DNA from: Lactuca virosa | Taxonomy: Eukaryota > Streptophyta > Magnoliopsida > Asterales > Asteraceae | Assembly: GCA_928212115.1 (NCBI GenBank) | Contig: CAKMRJ010005523.1 | Span: 244,814,932-244,878,931, forward strand | Length of the DNA stretch: 64,000 nt | Reading direction: 5' to 3' | Shown: piece after piece, positions 45,314 to 55,295 of the stretch | Layout: each line of letters opens with the position of its first letter | Numbering within the stretch: position 1 is the first letter of the stretch | The notes under the pieces: generated by a model | What the model was told of the DNA's origin: nothing | Database searches by the model: none | Seen by the model: the letters and a program-made list of their open reading frames with translations, nothing else | Position numbers and translations under genes: made by a program

Positions 45314-46717
45314 TCATCGGGGGCGCCCTAATCCAAAACCCTCATCAAATTGTTGCTGTTGAGTCTGCAAACACATGGCATTCAAAGAAAAAAGTAAAAT
45401 AGCAATCAACATACCGAAAATATAAATATAGCTAAATTCAGTCGCATGTCATCCCAGAGTACTAGAAATATGTTACCTGTGCCAATTGTTGGTGTGCGTG
45501 TTCATGAGGATGGATGAATGTCATCTCAGGCTGCTGAGAAGGGTACTGCATGTATACACCATGACCATGATTAAATGGAGTCACCATTGACTCTGAAGGT
45601 CTGTAACTGGGCAAGGATGGTGCAACCCATTGAGGTTGGTGTTCCGATGGAGCCCTATGAGTTGACCCAAGTTGTGGAAACTCGGTGTTGTAGTTCAAAA
45701 CAGGTGTGTACATAGGTTGTACAAGATACGAGCCTACATTAAACCCAAATCCCGGATCAAATCTTTGTGTGTATCTGTCATAGCTTCTATCATAATCGGG
45801 ATCCTTTCTTTCAACTTCATGATCACGTAAGATAGCCACTCTACTATTACTTATAGACCTTACATTATCCATGTCTTCTTCTAATGAACTGCTTGCATTG
45901 AAGCAGAATATTCTTGCTCGTGCCCGATTATATTCTTCTTTTCTCTCCTCCACACTTTTTAAGCTATTGCTCCTTGGTGAATTTGAATTTGGTCCACAAG
46001 AAATCTGTGATGTCTTATTGGGCCTTTGTTTGATTGCAACCTTGACAACATTGGTGGTGGAGTTATGGGTGGATGGTTTTATAGGGATATCAGCTAAACG
46101 TATTAGAGGAAGATGGGATTCAGAAGTCTTTTGGATGATAATTTTGGAACCAGAACCATCAGGAAGGTTATTGTCCGGTGATACCATGGAGTGAAGAGAA
46201 TAGTGGTGAGCCAGACGATGTGCAGCTAACCTCAGATAAGAAGTAGGCAGCTGTTGGAACTCCATTTGTTGTTGTGAAGGATCTCTAATGAACTTCTCTA
46301 CTTCCTGCTCCAACCGTAGCACTGAAAATCACATAAACATTAACGTTGATGGAAGTTAGTAGTAACAGATTCATAAGAGTTCCTGGAAAAGCATTATGAT
46401 GATTGAAAAGGACTAGTCACAGGATACACACCTGATAGACGTTCCCTGGGGTTTTGTACAGCTTCACGGAGGAACTGATCGACAGAATTCACCGTGTCCT
46501 CTAGTACACCACCAGACGAGGACCTAGCCGGAGCTGAGGAAGCCGAAGTGAATTCCGAAAGAGACGAAGCAGAAGTCAGATTGGGGGATGTGTTGTCGGA
46601 TTCCCGCTTAGAGGAGAGCATTAACCTGCTCATGGTAGCGTCTATGTCGGCAACTTCCCATGAATCCGGCGGATCTTCTTCAAATCCTCCTCCGAGATCG
46701 TCTACTGAGTCCGTCAT
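45314..46717 (-). CDS. R3H and SUZ domain RNA-binding protein
   Basis: Three exons join cleanly on the minus strand: 46717-46432, 46321-45477 and 45364-45314, with GT-AG introns, giving about 393 residues ending GRPR. Residues 1-95 are acidic and Ser-rich (MTDSVDDLGGGFEEDPPDSW). An R3H domain occupies about 96-142 (VLRLEQEVEKFIRDPSQQQM, then YLRLAAHRLAHHYSL, with the R-x3-H at Arg126/His130). It binds single-stranded nucleic acid. A SUZ domain follows, ending ERKEEYNRARARIF (about 221-234). The rest is Pro/Gln/Tyr-rich and disordered, ending in a poly-Gln stretch. Plant homologues are annotated as single-stranded nucleic acid-binding R3H proteins; their precise role is not known to me. The ATG is the first in the frame and all splice phases agree. 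It appears intact. Confidence 0.92.
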
Positions 46718-47286
46718 GGCGCTGGTGGTGATTGTAATAAGCGATTGACAGCTCAGGGTTGAGTGTTGGAGGCGAAATCATTAATAGATTGGTGATTGTG
46801 ATGACGGTGGTCTCAGGTGATCTGAGATCGAAGAAGAAACCCTACGTAAGAAGATTTTGAAGGATTTCATGAAAGAAGTAACGATGATCGAGAGATGGAT
46901 CGAACAGGATTAACAATTTAGCCCAGAATAATTTAAATTCTAAAGACCGAACAATTTAGAAAGTACTTTGGTTCTTGAGTAATGTTTTATAAATCGAGTT
47001 TTTACGGATTTTGATTCAACTGGTCAATTTAATTTGTAAAATATTTATGTTGTTTTTTTATTTTAGATGTGAAAATGATCATGAAGTTTATCAAACAAAA
47101 TATAAGAAGTCCAGATAGATACGAAAAAATAATCAAAGTTTGTTATGTAAAAAATTTTATTTTCATGTGTATTAATTCAATTTAAATGGTTAAACCGGGT
47201 TTTAACGGTTCAATTTAACCGGTTCAACCGAGTTTTTGTAAAATAAGTCATTTTGTTCTGATATAGAAATAAGCATAAAATCGGTG
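46718..47286. promoter_or_regulatory. Upstream region of the R3H gene
   Basis: The first 150-200 bases upstream of the start probably hold the 5' UTR and promoter. No TATA box is obvious. Further out, 47180-47280 and 47440-47490 carry repeated CCGGTTCAACC blocks that look like the subterminal part of an unrecognised small element. Confidence 0.35.
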
Positions 47287-47421
47287 CGCCAATGTAGGAC
47301 TAGCCTACTTGGCAGAGGTTTTGTCTCTTAGATTGGAGGTCTCGGGTTCTAATCTGGGCGTTGGTGATTTTACTAACCTGGTGTTATTAACTTTTTACCA
47401 CTAATCATCCGTTCAAAAAAA
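47287..47421 (+). mobile_element. tRNA-derived SINE with 13-bp TSD
   Basis: The 135-bp element is flanked by CATAAAATCGGTG (47274-47286 and 47422-47434). It contains a pol III A-box-like TAGCCTACTTGG and, about 40 bp later, a B-box-like GGTTCTAATCT. It ends in a short A-run (TTCAAAAAAA). These are the hallmarks of a plant SINE mobilised by LINE machinery. It is inserted in non-coding sequence about 570 bp upstream of the R3H start codon, in the opposite direction to that gene. Confidence 0.85.
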
Positions 47422-47502
47422 CATAAAATCGGTGTTAGTTGAACCGTTCTCTTCCCCGGTTCCGGTCTAACCGGTTCAACCGGCTAAACATAACTTGACT
47501 CC

Positions 47503-48312
47503 ATGATAGAGTTAAACGAGAAGATAGAAAGATTGTGTTGGAGGTGGTTCATTGCAAGGAAGCAAAAAAGAAAGGGAGGAAAACGGGGCAACGTGGTTGT
47601 TACTACCTCCCCGGTCGATGTCACTACTCCATTCCAGCATGTAAACAATGTACAAAACAAGGTTTACTACTTCGTTAATGTTTCTGTATTGGGTTCATGT
47701 ATACCAATAAGCAGCGCTCATCCCGACTGCAGCCAACATATGATCCTCTCAATCCTCACCATTGATGCAAATGGTCTTCAATGCGTGCGCCACAGTGGCA
47801 CTGGCACCCCACAGTTCTGGTGCTCGATCGGAAAAAGTAGTCAAACGAGGATAGCCAAAACCGACAAGGTCACGATTTACCCAGATCCATCGGTCTTGCC
47901 AGTTCTTCTTCGGAGCTTTTTGGTTAATAATGAAGGCATGAACACCCCGCGTTTGGGAAAAAGTCTGAGCACTGGATTGAGTAAAAGAATTGAAGAAAGC
48001 TTTGAATGCCCAAAACTGTGGCAAAACTCCAAGGGTCCAACAAACGAGTTCAAAACCAACAATCTTGTTGACAGCGTTTGGAGTCAAGTCATCCACGCGG
48101 AAGCCATACTGGCGCATTATCTCGTCGAAAAAGTATGTCGTTGGCCAGCCTCGAATATCGGAATGGGGACTCCAATTTTCCCCTCTGGTGGACGAGAAAT
48201 TATAGCCCGCTTTCGAGCGTATTCCACACCATGTTTAGGAAGGAAACCACCGCTCTTGGAGATCGGAGAACTCGCTCGGAGAATGAACGATTCGGGTATT
48301 TGGACTGGCCAT
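47503..48312 (-). pseudogene. Transposase_28-like ORF antisense to a Tat-like LTR
   Basis: A start at 48312 (MASPNTRIVHSPSEFSDLQE) is followed by a frameshift. The frame 48117-47749 then gives MRQYGFRVDDLTPNAVNKIV, VLPQFWAFKAFF, SQTRGVHAFIINQKAP and WQDRWIWVNRDLVG, the core of the plant 'putative gypsy type transposon' domain (Transposase_28). The start region resembles that of the ORF at 21138 (MANQHGIVPSPAEFE). The plus-strand 298-aa open frame over the same DNA is a shadow. The adjacent LTR at 48399 runs in the opposite direction. Confidence 0.7.
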
Positions 48313-48398
48313 TGTTCGTCGAAAAAAAAAGAAGCAGAAACAGAGGGAAAGAGGAAAAGAAGTAGCAGAAGTGAGAAGAAGCCAAAAAATAAAAGGTG

Positions 48399-49130
48399 AA
48401 CTGATACAAATGGGGGAATTTTTAAATGCGGGCGGGAAATTCAAATGGTTGTGATGATGAAAACCGCCTGTGCAGACGCATCCATCACGTCAGTAGTTGT
48501 CAAAAAGCCATCCCCACCAAACGCGTGTCCATATCTAAGCTAGAACAACTCAGCTACCCTAAGAAAATGTTGATGTCTACTAGCCTAGGGGAATTGTTAA
48601 CGTATCCCACCAGGAATATGTCAAACATAACGGAACCGTCAGTCTAATAGATGGTTTGGGCAAAGGACGGCATATGTCTAACACCGCGTCCTCACCCTCG
48701 CGATCCCGTGTTTTTTCCTTGGCGCCCAAGCACCAAGGCCAGCGTCAAGACAAAACAGTACCAACTGCCTCCCAAAGCGAAAGGTGTAGCGCTCAGGACG
48801 CCGCTCCTGGCAAACCTGCACCAATAGCAAACAACCACTCGCGGAGCACGATCTACCAATCGAAGGTTATCTATTCCTGCCAAACCCGAAAAGGTAAAAG
48901 GTATTGTCGGGGATCTGTCCCCCTGACCACAGGTATAAAAAGGTCCTTTCTCCTCCAAGAGAAGGGATCGGGAAAAAAAACCCTTAAACACTTACATAAC
49001 ACTTTTCACTTTCTCTCTAAAAAAGGAACTGACTTGATCGTCGGAGCTTCGTTCCGGGATCGCCTCCTTGACGACGACTGACGATCTTGTTTTCTTTGTT
49101 GTGATTCTTAGGACCTTCATTCCCATCCCT
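48399..49130 (+). mobile_element. Tat-lineage-like LTR (plus orientation)
   Basis: On the plus strand there is a TATA box (GGTATAAAAAGG, about 48932) followed by a leader with GACTTGATCGTCGGAGC and GACGACGACTGACG, typical of Tat/Ogre-like R-U5. The left edge is placed at TGATAC, just after a purine-rich stretch (AAAAGGTGAAC) that may be the polypurine tract. Sequence after the edge (GCGGGCGGGAAATTCAAA) aligns by eye with the minus-strand LTR at 20286-21066. The right edge is approximate. Confidence 0.5.
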
Positions 49131-49189
49131 CAAAGAGATGGAGCTAAGCCGGAGACATGTCACAACACCACTAAAACCAGATAATTCTT

Positions 49190-49750
49190 CGAATGAGAGG
49201 TCTCACACTACAACGGTTGGACTCAAACAAGAGCTGTGCAATAGAGTTAAAACCTACCCTTCTAAAATTATTTAGTTCCCACAGTATGTAACTTATCATA
49301 TCCGCGTACTAGTTAACTAAAGTTAGTTAGAACTCCTAGAAAGCACAAAGCAAGCAGCATTCGGGCATCAAGTAACCAGAACCAAGCACAACCTAATAAG
49401 GCCATCCTATCACCAACTAATCAATATTAGCATGCAAGTCTACAAGCTCATACAATAGGCATACAAAGGCATCTCTGCTAGCATACTATCATGCAAAACT
49501 GAGCAGATCCTAAGCCCTAACTAGCATGCGATTTACAGATTCATTGATTAAATCATATCGATAACATGTATGAGTAATTTGGGAAAACTTATTGGAGCTC
49601 GGTCAATTGCATGCCCCACACCCTTTTTCTTTTATTAAAACCATTTTTATAAACATTTTCTTTTTGAAAATTCTACCAAACCCTCATTTTGAGTTCAGAC
49701 ACACCTGAGGGTGTGCCCAAATCCCTTAAACTAAGACTTTGATACCAACT
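49190..49750 (-). mobile_element. Gypsy 5' leader with degenerate primer site
   Basis: This stretch resembles the leader at 15569-16334 in composition and in its closing phrase. CTTTGATACCA (about 49738-49748) is a mutated form of the initiator tRNA-Met site complement, next to the LTR start at 49751. No gag follows to the left: the leader is cut at about 49190 by the Tat-like sequence. The element is thus a truncated minus-oriented retrotransposon. Confidence 0.55.
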
Positions 49751-51442
49751 TGTAACGTCCCAAAAATATGACCCAAAAATTTTCATTTTTAATTTAAAGA
49801 AAACAGTATTCCAAAAACATCATCAATACAATCCAAGTGAAACTAAGTGTATCAACATCATACCAATCAGAATAAATCACAAAAGCAGAACTATGTGGTG
49901 TGTGCGATGCAGTCATCCCGAGCTCTTCCCCTTGGAACCAGAAGTACCTAAAACATAAACTGAAAACTGTAAGCACAAAGCTTAGTGAGTTCCCCAAACT
50001 ACCTCATACCATACATAATAAATCACACATTGGGCCCCCACCCTACATCGGGCCCCGCCTAGCATCGAGCCCCGCTCGGTATACATATCTGTTATTCTTA
50101 GGCCCCGACTGACATCGGGTCCCGTCCACTATACACATACAATATATAGCACATAATCATGCTAACACATATAATGATCATAAAACAATAACATACGTTT
50201 CAGTCATCGGGCCTTGCCCGACATCGAGCCCCGCCTAGTATACATAGCAGCACATAACACATGCAAGGGTCACGCAGACTCCTAGCATCCTAACATAAAC
50301 AATAAGGGCCGGCATTGGTGCCTTAGACCCGCTAAACCTAGTGAGAAAACTCACCTCGACTGTTGAATCTCACAGAAAATCCCTGGTTGCTGGTCCGACG
50401 CATCCCCGAGCTATCAATATAAAATAACACCCAATTAACATTTGGATTCCAACCCATATCCATTAATCCATACCTAGGGTAAAAAATACCATTTTACCCC
50501 TCGCCTAGTTTGGTCCAAGACTAAGGCCCATACTCACAATCCAAAAGGCCCAAAACCAATTAATCATCCAAGGCCCATTTGTGGCCCAGTTTTCCAAATT
50601 GGGCCCAAACCCCTACATGGGCCTTACCCTAAAGGCCAACAATTTTTCCTAGTCCAATACACTTACACTGATGGCCCAATAAGAACTCAAACACCCAAGC
50701 CCAAAAGAAAGCCCAAACTTGAAGCCCAAAATGCAAAAACCCATCTGACTGGGTATGTGAGGCATACTCAGTTGTATGCTAAGCGTACATGCTATATGGC
50801 TTGTACACCGTGCGTACAGGCTTGTACGCCCAGCGTACCCACCCATTAAGCCAAAATCTTCCTTAAACACTTAATGCTTAAGTCCAGAAGTCCAAACCAC
50901 ATATTTGAATCGTAATAAGTGTCTAGAACCATAAAGTCACTGACTTGGTGACTTTGCGTGCCCCAAAAGGAGCCAACTTCAAGATATAGCACTCTACTTT
51001 CACTAAATAGACACAATCTCATGCATGGGTGATTCTAAATCCTAAAGATGCCAACTTTATGGACTTTGAGCCTCAAAAACACCAAGAGTGGCAACTCAAA
51101 GCTCCTGGAGTGGTATCAAACCACTAGATCTCATTCATGGGGCAAAAAAGTGACCAAAACTCATATATATTAGATATAAGTCATTAATGAGCAAGTTTAT
51201 ATCTTTTTACCTCAAACAAGCTGGAAATAGAGTAGAGAATCAGGATCCACAAGCTCCTCCTTAATCAACAATCTTGCACCAAGCTTCTACTTCTTGATTA
51301 TGGACCAAAACACACCAAAGCGGACACAATGATCTCAAAACACAAAGGAGAGGTTTAGGGTTTCGAATATGAGGCTATGAGGTCAGAGGATGTTGAGAAA
51401 TAAAGGTTTCATGATCCATAAAATGTGTTTATATAGTGTCCA
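49751..51442 (-). mobile_element. Gypsy LTR (minus), inner part
   Basis: The LTR opens TGTAACGTCCC. In the transcribed direction it has a TATA-like ACTATATAAACAC (about 51435), GTACGCCCAGCGTAC palindromes (50750-50840), a donor-like CGAG/GTGAGTTTTC (50354) and an acceptor-like TTTTAG/GTACTTC (49948). Between donor and acceptor lies a tandem array based on CATCGGGCCCCGCC (50030-50240). The LTR continues as 53757-53838 and about 62404-62540 after two younger insertions. No partner LTR lies in the window. Confidence 0.7.
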
Positions 51443-51798
51443 TGTGACATCCCCAAATTTACGGTCATTTTAAAAATTTTATTTATGCTTATTTGAAAAT
51501 CATAGTATTCATTTTATAGAATAATATTGCGGAATTTGTTCCCAGAAAACATGATAAATATATTATCAAAGCATTTCTGAAGAAATGTAATTTGTTTATA
51601 TTAAAACTTTAGGATGTCATCGTCAATAATAAACATAAGCATAAACAGACCTTACATTCATTTACATTAGTGATTTACATCTCCTTGAATCTCTCAGTGT
51701 AATGTAGCTTCGTACCGACACATGTGATACAAATAAATTGAGTGGGTCAGGTTGGGAAATCTGGTGAGTACATATGGATTTCAATCCCACAATGTTAT

Positions 51799-51851
<53 letters not shown>

Positions 51852-53751
51852 GCTCATAATATATACAATTTCACCTCATGTAAGTAATTTTACCCCACCC
51901 CGTCGATCCTCACGACGACACGATCTATACTCTCGGATCTATAATTAACCTCTTTACCGAATCAATACTCCAGGATCAGGTATGTCTAATCCATACTCTC
52001 GGACCAATAACTATGCCCATTCTATACTCTCGGACTAGGGACAATTGATTATGTCTAATCCATGCTCCCGGATTAATGACAATTAACTATGTCCTCTCTA
52101 TACTCTCGGACTAAGGACAAATGACTATGTCTAATCCATGCTCTCGGATCAATGACAAATCTTAAAGTTCGACCCTCCGTGTATATCTCACCCACACTCA
52201 TAAGGAGATACTACCCGATATTCCTCTTAATTAATTTAGGTTTACTATGTATCCTAAATCATCATATATTATCAGATATGCTCTTAACACGTATTTCAGG
52301 CAATATCAAATATTCCACACACAAACATATATTTAATACTTTAATCAATACTTGTATTAAAATCATGTTCATGAAAGGGACTATGCACTCACTTGTTAAA
52401 GTGATGATTCCAAACTCGGGCAGTGCTTCGCTTCTAACAATTCTATTTTCCTTCGACGAAACCTAGTATCATTACCGCTAGATTTTAGTCTAATATTTAT
52501 CGCGACTATTTATGAGCGATATTGTTTTATAAGTGTTAAACAATACTTTTCAACCACTATGTACAGACAGGGGCCATACATGAAACACCGGAGGGCAGGA
52601 CCATTTTTGGCATTTAAGCACTTCTGAAATCCAACAACCCTATGCGGCCCTTCAAACCAGATTCCCCATACCGTGAGTAGTTAAAAGATATTATAATAAC
52701 ACTTTGTATATTATATTTTATAATACATATATTGTTTATAGGTTCATTATCACGACATTGAACTTAAACATAAGCTATACTTAAAGTAGGGTAAGCATAA
52801 CTCACTTACTATAAGGTTTGGCTAGGAACCGGGCTCTGCGGGGGTAGAACTTCTGAGCCGAAAGCTCTTCTTCTCGGAGCCTTCTGGCGCTCCGGGACTC
52901 GCCTCTAGCACTTGGGAAGTGCTAGGGAATGGAAAAGAGGTTTTGGGGGTATTGGGAGAGATATGGTTAGAATGGTGTGAAGAAAATTGGTGATTTGCGC
53001 CTCTATTTATAGGCAGCCTAGGGGCCTCTCACGTCATTAGCCTTGCGTAGGCACCAAGGCGAAGCCTGGTGCTGACACGTGGCGCCGGACGCAGGTAAAA
53101 CACCCAATTTTAAAAAAAATTCATAATTTTCCCATACGAGCTCCGTTTTTGACGTTCTTTATATTCACACGTAGGTATTGACAAGATCTACAACTTTCAT
53201 TTTGAACCCATTGGCTAATTCTCGACCGATTTTAAATTTAACAGTCTGAGAAAATTACACTGTTAACGACCGTGTAAAATTCATAACTTCAATTCTCATT
53301 TAGATCATTTTGGCTAAAAATCGATCGATCTAAATTTCGATTTCCGGGCTGCATACTATTATGTCAAATCTTAGAAAAATCATAACGTCCTCAAACGTAG
53401 TCAGATTTAGACGCTATTTTTATGTACATTTACTAATATGTCAAATCTTAGAAAAATTATATGTTTAACATTTACTATGACTTTTGTTTAGATTGATAAG
53501 GCTAAAAATTAATTTATCGCAAACTCACTTTTTAAGATACACAGCGTCGTACCGGTTTTGTCAAAAAATTTCGACGGGTCATGACTTCTTTGTTATAAGT
53601 CGGATTTTAGCGTTCTTTATATGTACGAAATCCTTGTGACATATGCTATAAATTTGGTTAAAATTATTTATGTTAAATAATCTTCTATCAAAAATTCATT
53701 TTTAACACTCATCGTCTCTAAATTGACTAGCCCAAATCTGCGGGTGTTACA
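51443..53751 (-). mobile_element. Solo LTR (2.31 kb), TSD GTCCA
   Basis: On the plus strand the copy runs from TGTGACATCCCC to GCGGGTGTTACA and is flanked by GTCCA (51438-51442 and 53752-53756). It belongs to the same family as 38728-41016 but is inverted. A minus-strand TATA box (CTATAAATAGAGG) lies near 53007. A TA microsatellite (51802-51846) and a tandem array with CTATACTCTCGGACTA and CCATGCTCTCGGAT (51940-52160) lie in the part corresponding to 40080-40720 of the other copy. There is no internal domain. Confidence 0.9.
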
Positions 53752-53756
53752 GTCCA

Positions 53757-53838
53757 ACCCCGAAATTAGGGTTGTCATTAAATCACACGTACGCCCTGCG
53801 TACATGGATGTAAGCCCCGCGTATGTGTCCGGAATCTC
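53757..53838 (-). mobile_element. Gypsy LTR, middle fragment
   Basis: This 82-bp piece lies between the solo LTR and the copia array and contains GTACGCCCTGCGTAC. In the minus direction it reads AACCCTAATTTCGGGGTTGG just before the TATA region at 51435, which parallels the arrangement in the LTR at 19026. It links the two parts of the split LTR. Confidence 0.6.
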
Positions 53839-54465
53839 TGATAGGTTTAGGCCATAAGAACATCCTATGTGCTCATGCAAACCTTAATGCTTGGATCTAG
53901 GTTTCTCTATTGTACATGCATTCAAAACATTAGGGTTTAGAATTTAAATATTTCAAATCAAACCTTTTAATCAAAATTTAAATTCCAAAACTTGAGGGCA
54001 AGTATTTGAAACATTTCAAAAACACAAGGATCAAATATCAAATAATTTAAATTAAACAATTAATTTAATGATTATCTAAATTTGACCTAATTTCAATTTC
54101 TTGCAAAATAAGTTACCCAATTAATACAAATAATTAATCTTTAATCATATAAGGAAGTTATTATCTAATCAATTGGTAATTATCTTTTGTTTAATCAAGG
54201 ATATTCTCAAATATAAGATAAAATTCGAATATTAAAGACCCAAAACAATTAAGGCAAGTATCCTCAAGCAAAATAGCAAGAAATCCCGAAATCTGCTCTT
54301 ACTGACGCTCGAACTCGCCGAGTTCCTCTATGGACTCGCCGAGTTCCTCTATGGACTCGCCGAGTCCACATTGGAACTCGCCGAGTTCATCAGTCAGGGA
54401 GCCAAAAAATCGATTTTGAAGCTTGAACAAATGACCAAGGCATCAATACAATAGAAACCAATCAA
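53839..54465 (-). mobile_element. Truncated left unit: LTR end fused to leader
   Basis: The first 83 bases are the primer-side end of the copia LTR. At about 53921-53924 (TTCA microhomology) the sequence jumps into the leader, which then matches 61040-61582 almost base for base. The deletion removed most of one LTR plus the remaining leader, gag and internal DNA of this unit. Four (G/A)ACTCGCCGAGT(T/C) palindromes lie at 54308-54385. Confidence 0.85.
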
Positions 54466-54478
54466 GGCTCTGATACCA
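54466..54478 (-). other. Copia primer-binding site (left unit)
   Basis: GGCTCTGATACCA is the complement of the initiator tRNA-Met primer site. It lies 1 bp from the LTR at 54480. Its presence left of the middle LTR shows that this LTR also serves as the 5' LTR of the left unit. Confidence 0.85.
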
Positions 54479-54479
54479 C

Positions 54480-55280
54480 TGATAGGTTTATGCCATAAGA
54501 ACATCCTATGTGCTCATGCAAACCCTAATGCTTGGATCTAGGTTTCTCTATTGTACATGCATTCATCCAAGCCTATAAACCCTAGATCTAGCATGTGATA
54601 ATCAATATTAACATATGAATTAGGGTTTAGATTATACCTTAATTGTTATGTAGCAATAACAATCTCAAATCCTCCTTGTAATGGCTTTAGAAAGCTTAGA
54701 GTCACAAGTGTCACTCCTCTAATGGCTCACAAACACCAAGAGCAAGAGGATGAAGAATGAAGAGAGAGGAGGCTGCCCAAAACGTCCAGAAACCCTAGTG
54801 GAACTCTTCACCACGTTTTTGGGGCTTAAGGGTACTATATATACATGTAGGCTATTAGGGTTTTCAACTAGGAAACCCTAATCTGACTGCTTAAGCCCTA
54901 AGCAGCCCATGGACCCTTTTAGAATATCCCTTGGACGATTTCTAATGGGTTTCCCCATAGAATTCGTCCAACCTATTATTCCAAGGTGATCCATAGCCCA
55001 AATGCAATTATCTTATAATTACAGTTCCAGTCCCTTAAGTTTAATTAATCTCTTTTAGCCACAAAATTAATTATCAATTAATTCTTGACTAATATTAATT
55101 AAACAATATGATTTCTCCTTTAATATATTATTCTCATAATATATTAATAAATCATAATTAATCCTTTCTCTCCATAGTTCATCCTATCAAGTTGCTTTGG
55201 TGAAGGCAACCCAAAAGGACCATGCACCATCGGGTCAAGTACATACCAAAATAGTTATGGACTTAGACACTAATCCAACA
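54480..55280 (-). mobile_element. Copia LTR, middle (shared) copy, 801 bp
   Basis: In the transcribed direction the LTR starts TGTTGGATTAGTGTC and ends CATAAACCTATCA. It has a primer site on one side and a polypurine tract on the other, so it is the 3' LTR of the right unit and the 5' LTR of the left unit. A minus-strand TATA-like CATGTATATATAGTACC lies near 54840. Confidence 0.88.
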
Positions 55281-55295
55281 GTCTCCCACTTGGAT
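55281..55295 (-). other. Copia polypurine tract
   Basis: On the minus strand CAAGTGGGAGAC ends immediately before the LTR start (TGTTGG), as expected for the primer of plus-strand DNA synthesis. Similar AGTGGGAG phrases occur at about 57374 and 58087, which may be relics of earlier duplications. Confidence 0.75.

Noticed and set aside
45871..46194. Plus-strand open frame of 107 codons (and 46494-46748)
   Set aside because: Both are antisense to the well-supported R3H gene exons and have no domain.
47503..48399. 298-codon plus-strand open frame, the longest in the window
   Set aside because: It shows no domain, and the minus strand of the same DNA encodes a recognisable Transposase_28-like domain. 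It is an antisense shadow.
52000..52160. CRISPR-like regular repeats
   Set aside because: This is eukaryotic DNA. The repeats are a diverged tandem array inside a solo LTR with no uniform spacers and no cas genes.
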